From assembly GCA_016200725.1 (NCBI GenBank), contig JACQEE010000252.1, positions 1 to 11,511 of the forward strand: a stretch of 11,511 bases of DNA, in the 5' to 3' direction. Origin of the DNA: Chloroflexota bacterium. GTDB lineage: Bacteria > Chloroflexota > Dehalococcoidia > SHYB01. The translations under genes and the position numbers were made by a program. Positions 7,042 through 11,511 of the stretch are shown in pieces. The first letter of the stretch is position 1. Each line of letters begins with the position of its first letter. The notes under the pieces are model-generated. The model was given only the letters and a program-made list of their open reading frames with translations. It made no database searches and was not told where the DNA came from.

Positions 7042-7302
7042 ATGGCTGGCAAACCCGAAATCGAGATCGCCTACTGCGTCGAGTGAGGCTATCTCCCCGA
7101 CGCCGTCAGTCTGGCGGAAGTGCTGCTGAAAGAGTTCAACCGAAAGTTGAACGGGGTGAAACTCGCGCCCGGCCCGAAGGGCGCTTTCGAAGTCTCCATC
7201 AATGGCCGCAATATTTTCTCGAAGCACCAACTTGGCCGCTTCCCGGATAACAAGGAAGTGCGCGAGTCCGTCAAACAAGCGCTGGCGGCGCCTTCATCCT
7301 GA
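7042..7302 (+). CDS. SelW/Rdx-family selenoprotein (TGA read as selenocysteine at codon 15)
   Basis: An 86-residue thioredoxin-like protein if the TGA at 7084-7086 is read as selenocysteine. It opens with MAGKPEIEIAYCVE, followed by U and GYLPDAVSLAEVLLKEF. The C-V-E-U motif at 12-15, right after the first beta strand, matches the C-x-x-U redox motif of the SelW/SelT/SelH (Rdx) family. The C-terminal half has the expected GAFEVSINGRNIFSKHQLGR and FPDNKEV segments. Family members are 80-100 residues, so the length fits. The start is well defined: ATG 7042 with AAGGAG at 7032-7037. The frame ends with a second TGA at 7300-7302, read as a true stop. It lies 20 bases after the phosphofructokinase gene and probably shares its transcript. 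Without Sec decoding, only a 60-residue fragment starting at 7120 would be called. The role is probably thiol-disulfide or redox handling; the partner is unknown. Confidence 0.92.
7084..7116 (+). promoter_or_regulatory. Putative bacterial SECIS element in the selW-like gene
   Basis: After the UGA, CGCC (7101-7104) pairs with GGCG (7113-7116) around the 8-base loop GUCAGUCU (7105-7112). The loop starts 18 bases after the UGA and begins with G, both within the usual range for bacterial SECIS elements. The mini-stem is only 4 bp and I find no convincing lower stem. The loop matches that of the UGSC gene at six of eight positions. Confidence 0.55.
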
Positions 7303-7315
7303 AATCTGCCTTGTT

Positions 7316-8707
7316 CTACACCGACGGCCGCTTCTTCCGCCACTCCGTGGCCTGCTCGTAAGCGTGTGCAACGCGGAAGACGGTGCTCTCGTCGAAGGCG
7401 CGACCGGCGATTTGTAGACCCACGGGCAGGCCCTTAGCAAACCCGCACGGAATCGAGATCGCAGGCATGCCTGTCAGATCGTAGGGCATCGTGAAGCGAG
7501 CGATGGCTGTGCCTTCACCTGCGCCGCCCTTCGGCTGCTCGGTGATCTTGTAGGGCAGAATCGGCGTCGATGGCGTCACCAGTACGTCAACCTCGCGCAC
7601 CGCGGCGTTGAAATCATCGGTGATGACCTGACGCAGACGCTGCGCCTCGAGGTAAGCGACTGCAGGCACGAGTGCCGCCGCGCGGAGGCGGTCGCCGAGC
7701 GTCCCGCCGTAGAGGTCGCCCCGCGTGCGGAGCCACTTCTCATGTGCTGCCGCCTGCTCAACGCGGATGATGCCGCCGACCGCCTGGCCGGTCTTCGCCG
7801 CACCGGGGATCGAGACCTCGCGCACCTTCGCGCCCAACTCACGCAACACCGCGATGGCCTTCTGCACCACCGGCCCAATCTCCGTGTCGATCAGATCGAA
7901 GAAATGCTCTTTCGGCAGGCCCACCTTCACGCCGCGCAGGTCGCGCTTCAACGCGCGCTGATAGTTCGGCACCGCTCGCTCGCTGCTCGTCGCGTCGTGG
8001 TCGTCCAGCCCAGCGATCGTCTCGAGCACGATGGCGCAATCACGCACGGTGCGCGCCAGCGGCCCGGCGTGGTCGAGCGACCACGACAGCGGAAAGACGC
8101 CATGCCGAGACACTCGGCCGTATGTTGGCTTGATGCCAGCGCAGCCACAGAAGGCCGCGGGGAGGCGTATCGAGCCGCCTGTGTCCGTCCCCAACGACGC
8201 GAACGAGGCTCCTGCAGTGACCGCCGCTCCCGAACCGCTGCTAGAGAGGCCGGGGCTGCGCTCCGTGTCCCAGGGGTTGCGCGCGGAGCCGTAGACTGGA
8301 CTCGGCAATTCGACGGCGAACTCGGTCATGTTGTTCTTGCCCACGATGACCGCGCCCGCCTGTTTCAGCCGGGTTACCGCCGTCGCGTCGCGCTTCGCCA
8401 TGTTGTCATGCAACACCCGCGACCCGCACGTCGTGAGGTAGCCCGACATGTCGTAGATGTCCTTCACCGAAACGGGGATGCCGTGTAGCGAGCCAAGGTA
8501 GTTGCCGCGCGCGATGGCCCGCTCCGCCTTCTTCGCCTGTCCCAGCGCCTCATCGCCCATCACGGCGATGAACGCGTTCGTCTTCGACTGCGTCGCCTCG
8601 ATGCGAGCCAGCACCGCGCACGTCAACTCAACTGGCGATACCTTCCGCGCTCGAACTAGCCTCGCCGCATCGGCGAGCGTGAGATAGCACAACTCGGTGT
8701 CGGTCAT
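7316..8707 (-). CDS. Amidase-signature family hydrolase (GatA-like)
   Basis: A 463-residue enzyme of the amidase signature superfamily, which hydrolyses or transfers amide nitrogen through a Ser-cisSer-Lys triad. Lys82 lies in GIPVSVKDIYD (76-86), the cis-Ser is probably Ser155 in SPGLSSSGSGAA (151-162), and the nucleophile is Ser179 in GTDTGGSIRLPAA (173-185). The Ser-rich loop normally reads PGGSSSGS; here Leu154 replaces a glycine. Other family segments are GIKPTYGRVSRHGVFP and a C-terminal MPYDLTGMPAISIPCGF. No gatB or gatC lies nearby, so a role as stand-alone amidase is more likely than tRNA amidotransferase, but GatA cannot be excluded. The start at ATG 8707 has GAGG 5 bases upstream. 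Its stop is 13 bases from the convergent selW-like stop, with no hairpin between them. Substrate not predictable. Confidence 0.93.
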   Translation of the reverse strand: MTDTELCYLTLADAARLVRARKVSPVELTCAVLARIEATQSKTNAFIAVMGDEALGQAKKAERAIARGNYLGSLHGIPVSVKDIYDMSGYLTTCGSRVLHDNMAKRDATAVTRLKQAGAVIVGKNNMTEFAVELPSPVYGSARNPWDTERSPGLSSSGSGAAVTAGASFASLGTDTGGSIRLPAAFCGCAGIKPTYGRVSRHGVFPLSWSLDHAGPLARTVRDCAIVLETIAGLDDHDATSSERAVPNYQRALKRDLRGVKVGLPKEHFFDLIDTEIGPVVQKAIAVLRELGAKVREVSIPGAAKTGQAVGGIIRVEQAAAHEKWLRTRGDLYGGTLGDRLRAAALVPAVAYLEAQRLRQVITDDFNAAVREVDVLVTPSTPILPYKITEQPKGGAGEGTAIARFTMPYDLTGMPAISIPCGFAKGLPVGLQIAGRAFDESTVFRVAHAYEQATEWRKKRPSV

Positions 8708-8835
8708 GGTGGCCTCGCTTCGCGCGCAGCATACGTGCTGGCACGGTCAGGCGCTAGAGGCAGTCGAGTCCGCCCGGGAAGCTATCGTGTGGAAGGACAA
8801 AGACGCAGGGATGCCCAGGCCTGCATTACGCCAGG

Positions 8836-9207
8836 CTAGGATGCGGCAGGGCGCAGTTGCTCGCCGCGCTGGTATGTCAACTGTTGGACGTGCTCGAGAA
8901 AGTGATGGATGAAGGGCGTGTTTTCCATGCGCCTGAGTGCGATCGGCGATGGCTTAATCTGCTCCCACTGCGGTTGCAGGTCAGGTCGCTTCGCCAGGAA
9001 CACTTTCTGGAAGTCCTTGATCTGAAACTCCAGCGCGTCCCCTGTCTGCGGGTCCACCTTGATCCGCAGGTTGTCAGGAAGTTCGATCCATCGCCCACCG
9101 GCCGGCCACGGTGCGCGGATCGCCAGCCAGTCCCGCCGCTTGTCGTAGTAGAACGACAGCGTCCAAGTGTGCAGCCGTCCGAATGTGATGGCTTCTGCTT
9201 TGAACAT
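8836..9207 (-). CDS. Small conserved-looking protein of unknown function
   Basis: A 123-residue soluble protein from ATG 9207; the same frame is open up to a TTG at 9243. I prefer 9207 because ATG 9216 and the TTG overlap what looks like the promoter (TTGCTT, 17 bases, TATCAT ending 7 bases before 9207). No membrane segment or signal peptide. The core (about residues 15-75) reads as alternating short strands: WTLSFYYDKRRDWLAIRAP, then WIELPDNLRIKVDPQTGD, then ALEFQIKDFQKVF. This pattern of 'Y-D...D.L.I' followed by 'D...G...E.I.D' resembles small DUF2283-like beta-rich proteins, but I make no firm assignment. Codon use and base composition resemble the neighbours, so I take it as a real gene. 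It is divergent from the DUF1326 gene across a 132-base gap. Function unknown. Confidence 0.65.
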   Translation of the reverse strand: MFKAEAITFGRLHTWTLSFYYDKRRDWLAIRAPWPAGGRWIELPDNLRIKVDPQTGDALEFQIKDFQKVFLAKRPDLQPQWEQIKPSPIALRRMENTPFIHHFLEHVQQLTYQRGEQLRPAAS

Positions 9208-9214
9208 CAGCCAC

Positions 9215-9243
9215 ATGATACTGACGCTTATCTCGAGAAGCAA
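9215..9243 (-). promoter_or_regulatory. Candidate promoter of the small unknown gene
   Basis: On the minus strand, TTGCTT (9243-9238), a 17-base spacer, then TATCAT (9220-9215). The -10 ends 7 bases before ATG 9207, so this too may be a leaderless start. Its -35 is 36 bases from the -35 of the divergent promoter. Confidence 0.5.
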
Positions 9244-9279
9244 GGTGATTCAGTTTTCAACGAATGCTAGCGTACGTTG

Positions 9280-9308
9280 TTGACAGTGCGTGCCGCCCCT
9301 CGCATAAT
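9280..9308 (+). promoter_or_regulatory. Near-consensus sigma-70 promoter of the DUF1326-DUF2182 pair
   Basis: A perfect TTGACA (9280-9285), a 17-base spacer and CATAAT (9303-9308, five of six). Transcription should start near 9315, giving a leader of about 25 bases that carries GGAGG at 9331-9335. It is the strongest promoter in the window. Confidence 0.8.
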
Positions 9309-9339
9309 CGTCGCACCCTTTCGATGCCCTGGAGGCACT

Positions 9340-9966
9340 ATGGCAACGCAGACGAAGCCCAAGACCAAGTGGTCCATCGATGCCGACTATTTCCAAGCCT
9401 GCAACTGCGATTACGGCTGCCCCTGCGAGTTCGAGGCGCCGCCGACGATGGGCTACTGCGAAGGCATGGGCGCATGGAAGATCACCAAAGGTCGTTATGG
9501 CACGGTCTCCCTCGATGGTCTTGCCCTGGGGTTTCTGGCGAAATGGCCCGGAGCTATCCATCAGGGTAACGGCACCGCGTTACTGCTCTTCGACGCCAAG
9601 GCCAACAAGGCGCAGCGAGACGCTCTCCTCCAGATCGCCAGCGGCCAGGCTGGCGGGATGCCGTTCGAGATTCTGCCCATGACCCTCTCCAAGGTCCTCG
9701 ACCCACAATTCGTCAACTTCTCCTTCAAAGTTAATGGGCAGAAGGCGACGGTCAAGATGGGGAACGTAGGCATCATTGAGACAGAGCCAATCAAGAACCC
9801 CGTCAATGGAGAGGCCGAGAGCGTCGAAATCAACCATAGGACTGGATTCATCTTCAAGAAGGCAGAAGTGCTCTCCGGCAAGACCTGCCAATCCACCGCC
9901 GAAGGGCTGCCCTTTTCCTATCCCAACAAGGCTGCATTCATCGCGAAGGTCAAATACAAGAACTAG
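9340..9966 (+). CDS. DUF1326 domain protein, Cys-rich N-terminus
   Basis: A 208-residue, probably cytoplasmic protein of the DUF1326 family. The signature is at the N-terminus: YFQACNCDYGCPCEFEAPPT (residues 17-36), with Cys21, Cys23, Cys27 and Cys29 in a C-x-C-x3-C-x-C arrangement, then Cys40 in GYCEG. Cys183 lies near the C-terminus in SGKTCQS. Four close cysteines suggest binding of a soft metal or redox chemistry; this is inference, as the family has no established reaction that I know of. ATG 9340 is chosen because GGAGG ends 4 bases upstream; an in-frame TTG at 9277 lies in the promoter and is rejected. The DUF2182 gene follows after 41 bases. These two families are commonly neighbours, so they probably act together, with DUF1326 as the soluble partner. 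Confidence 0.92.
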   Translation: MATQTKPKTKWSIDADYFQACNCDYGCPCEFEAPPTMGYCEGMGAWKITKGRYGTVSLDGLALGFLAKWPGAIHQGNGTALLLFDAKANKAQRDALLQIASGQAGGMPFEILPMTLSKVLDPQFVNFSFKVNGQKATVKMGNVGIIETEPIKNPVNGEAESVEINHRTGFIFKKAEVLSGKTCQSTAEGLPFSYPNKAAFIAKVKYKN

Positions 9967-10007
9967 GCGTCAGTCGCCCTGTAACGTCTATCGGTGAACG
10001 CATCGCG

Positions 10008-10820
10008 ATGGTAGCCGCCTCCACGCCCGAACTGCGCCGCGAACGCTTCGTGATCCTTGCCGCGCTGCTCGTCATGTCCGCGGTCACCTGGAGTGTCGTC
10101 GTCTGGCAATCGCGGACGATGGACACCTCGAGTATGGACCGCATGCTCACGATGGACATGAGCACGGTACTGTTCATGGGCATGTGGGTGCTCATGATGG
10201 TGGCGATGATGTTCCCCACGGCCGCGCCGATGGTCCTCACATTCGCGAAGGTTTCGCGCACCCGCGAGAGCCAAGGCCGCGGCTTCGTTCCCACATGGGT
10301 CTTCGTCGCTTCATACCTCGTCATCTGGACACTCTTCGGCGTCGCTTCGTACTTCATTGCGACCGGCCTCGAAGACTTGGCGAACAACTACCAGTTCCTC
10401 ATGGATCACGGCGCGCGGATCGGCGGCGGCGTACTCATGCTGGCGGGTCTCTATCAACTATCCCCGCTGAAGAACGCCTGTCTTTCCACCTGCCGGACGC
10501 CACTCGGGTGGGTGATCACGTCGTGGCGCGAGGGCTACACCGGCGCTTTCCAGATGGGTCTTGCCCATGGCACCTACTGCGTCGGCTGCTGCTGGCTCCT
10601 ATTCGTGATCCTCTTCCCGCTCGGCATCATGAACGTTGCGGCAATGGGCGGAGTTACCTTGCTCGTGTTCTCCGAGAAGGCACTGCCGCATGGCCCGCGC
10701 ATCGCACGGATCGCTGGCGTTGCCCTGCTCGCTTACGGCTTGACCGTCGTCATCTATCCAGACGCGCTACCCAGCATGATCAGCGCCTCCGGCAACGGCT
10801 CAATGGAGATGGGCAGCTGA
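10008..10820 (+). CDS. DUF2182 integral membrane protein, predicted metal-binding
   Basis: A 270-residue polytopic membrane protein of the DUF2182 family. Hydrophobic segments are visible at about 14-33, 52-80, 94-119, 136-153, 192-220 and 233-250. Conserved-looking features are MWVLMMVAMMFPTAAPM (59-75), GLYQLSPLKNACLSTC (147-162, Cys158 and Cys162) and GTYCVGCCW (188-196, Cys191, Cys194, Cys195). Residues 38-75 are very rich in methionine. Clustered Met and Cys in or near membrane helices suggest binding or transport of copper or another soft metal; family annotation as 'predicted metal-binding' is recalled, the metal is inference. No ribosome-binding site is evident before ATG 10008 and no alternative ATG or GTG lies just upstream in frame, so translation may depend on the preceding DUF1326 gene. 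The last 21 bases overlap the convergent methyltransferase gene. Confidence 0.9.
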   Translation: MVAASTPELRRERFVILAALLVMSAVTWSVVVWQSRTMDTSSMDRMLTMDMSTVLFMGMWVLMMVAMMFPTAAPMVLTFAKVSRTRESQGRGFVPTWVFVASYLVIWTLFGVASYFIATGLEDLANNYQFLMDHGARIGGGVLMLAGLYQLSPLKNACLSTCRTPLGWVITSWREGYTGAFQMGLAHGTYCVGCCWLLFVILFPLGIMNVAAMGGVTLLVFSEKALPHGPRIARIAGVALLAYGLTVVIYPDALPSMISASGNGSMEMGS

Positions 10821-11511
10821 GGCCTCGGCACTTCTCGCCGCGCTGCGCGTCTGCGTCTTGAACATGTTGAACTCATGGTCTGACGCCACTATAGTCGCCC
10901 CGATCTCCTCGAGTGCCTTCACGACATCCTTGTAGCGCATAGGTTTGTCGTACTTCGCAAACATCGCGTCCACAGTGTCCAACTTGCCCCATTCGACCAA
11001 CTGGTCGTCTGACAACGGCAAGCCGCCCTTGTAATCGGCGATCGGCAGCAAGTAGTCGAGCAGGCGCTGGGTCTTCCAGCGAAAGATGGGCTTCAGACGC
11101 CAGCGCAGACGAAGCAAACGACGGGCGCGCTTGTCGAGGAAGCGGGAGAAGGAGTCCTGGCTGAAAAGATGGGGGATGATGGCCCGCCAGGCGTACTTCG
11201 GCTCGAGGTTGCCAAGCCGGCCCGTCGGCCCGTAGATGTCGAAGACGACGAGTGCCCCAGGAGCAGCGAGGCGGTGAATGGCAACGATGGCGGCTTTCGG
11301 ATCGGGCGTGTGCTGCAGCACGCCGCGGCAGAAGACGACATCGAACTGCACCTTCATCGGCGGTGGTCGCAGCAGGTCGATCTGCGCGGCGACCATGTTC
11401 TCCGCGCCGAGCGCCGCGTTGACCAGGATAGCCTCGGATAGATCGGTGGCCACGACGAACTTGGCGTGCCGCACGAGGTGCTCGGTGAACCGACCCGCGC
11501 CCGCGCCGATC
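10800..11511 (-). CDS. Class I SAM-dependent methyltransferase (5'-truncated)
   Basis: The C-terminal 236 residues of a cytoplasmic methyltransferase; the frame is open to the window end, so the start is missing. The first visible residues, IGAGAGRFTEHL, are the glycine-rich SAM-binding motif I, followed by FVVATDLSEAI with the acidic residue (Asp) that contacts the SAM ribose. FDVVFCRGVLQHTPDP is the usual motif of the type-11 methyltransferase group, and GALVVFDIYGP follows as the next strand. The GTG at 11474 is therefore an internal codon. A basic stretch after the catalytic core (RARRLLRLRWRLK) and a C-terminal extension have no match I recognise. Such proteins often act on lipids, quinones or glycans; the substrate cannot be told. 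It converges on the DUF2182 gene with a 21-base tail overlap and no visible terminator. Confidence 0.9.
   Translation of the reverse strand, partial: IGAGAGRFTEHLVRHAKFVVATDLSEAILVNAALGAENMVAAQIDLLRPPPMKVQFDVVFCRGVLQHTPDPKAAIVAIHRLAAPGALVVFDIYGPTGRLGNLEPKYAWRAIIPHLFSQDSFSRFLDKRARRLLRLRWRLKPIFRWKTQRLLDYLLPIADYKGGLPLSDDQLVEWGKLDTVDAMFAKYDKPMRYKDVVKALEEIGATIVASDHEFNMFKTQTRSAARSAEASAAHLH

Noticed and set aside
7120..7302. A stand-alone 60-residue gene starting at 7120
   Set aside because: It is only the part of the SelW-like protein after the TGA; the family's first strand and redox motif lie upstream in the same frame with a good ribosome-binding site.
7742..8488. 248-codon open frame on the plus strand, antisense to the amidase
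   Set aside because: GC-rich shadow frame with biased composition; the amidase on the other strand is complete.
8818..8838. GCCTG/CAGGC inverted repeat near the end of the small unknown gene
   Set aside because: Only 5 bp and no T run on either strand, so not a credible terminator. The rest of the 128-base gap (8708-8835) shows nothing I can support.
9277..9339. TTG 9277 as the start of the DUF1326 gene
   Set aside because: It lies within the -35 region of the promoter, and ATG 9340 has an excellent ribosome-binding site.

Overview
The window is GC-rich, gene-dense bacterial DNA with ten protein genes, two of them cut by the window ends. Taxonomy is an inference from gene style only: a GC-rich, selenocysteine-using bacterium with pyrophosphate-linked enzymes and several apparently leaderless promoters, which would fit Chloroflexota (Dehalococcoidia/SAR202-like) but is not proven by anything here.

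Layout. 1-1760 (+): 3' part of a membrane H+-pumping pyrophosphatase (hppA), closed by a strong hairpin-T terminator. 1836-3453 (-): a two-gene unit made of a UGSC-family selenoprotein with an in-frame TGA at 3183-3181 and, one base after its stop, a conserved protein of unknown function. 3528-4877 (-): a lipoprotein with one Asp-box (sialidase-like propeller). 4912-5736 (-): an inositol-monophosphatase family enzyme. 5819-7021 (+): a phosphofructokinase with pyrophosphate-type signature residues. 7042-7302 (+): a second selenoprotein, a SelW/Rdx-family thioredoxin-like protein with a C-x-x-U motif (TGA at 7084-7086). 7316-8707 (-): an amidase-signature hydrolase. 8836-9207 (-): a small unknown protein. 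9340-10820 (+): a DUF1326-DUF2182 pair behind a near-consensus promoter. 10800-11511 (-): 5'-truncated SAM-dependent methyltransferase.

The main result is that two ordinary-looking 'broken' reading frames are explained by selenocysteine. In both cases the frame resumes right after TGA with family-typical sequence, and a hairpin follows the TGA. The two putative SECIS loops are similar (GUCGGGCU and GUCAGUCU). TGA is still used as a normal stop in this window, including at the end of the selW-like gene, so a global code change is not the explanation. A standard gene caller would miss or truncate both genes.

Two further themes. First, pyrophosphate: a K+-independent-type H+-PPase and a PPi-type phosphofructokinase lie 4 kb apart, which would let the cell spend or save PPi in place of ATP. 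Second, thiol, selenol and probably metal chemistry: UGSC protein, SelW-like protein, Cys-rich DUF1326 and Met/Cys-rich DUF2182. Intergenic gaps are all short; none exceeds 300 bases.
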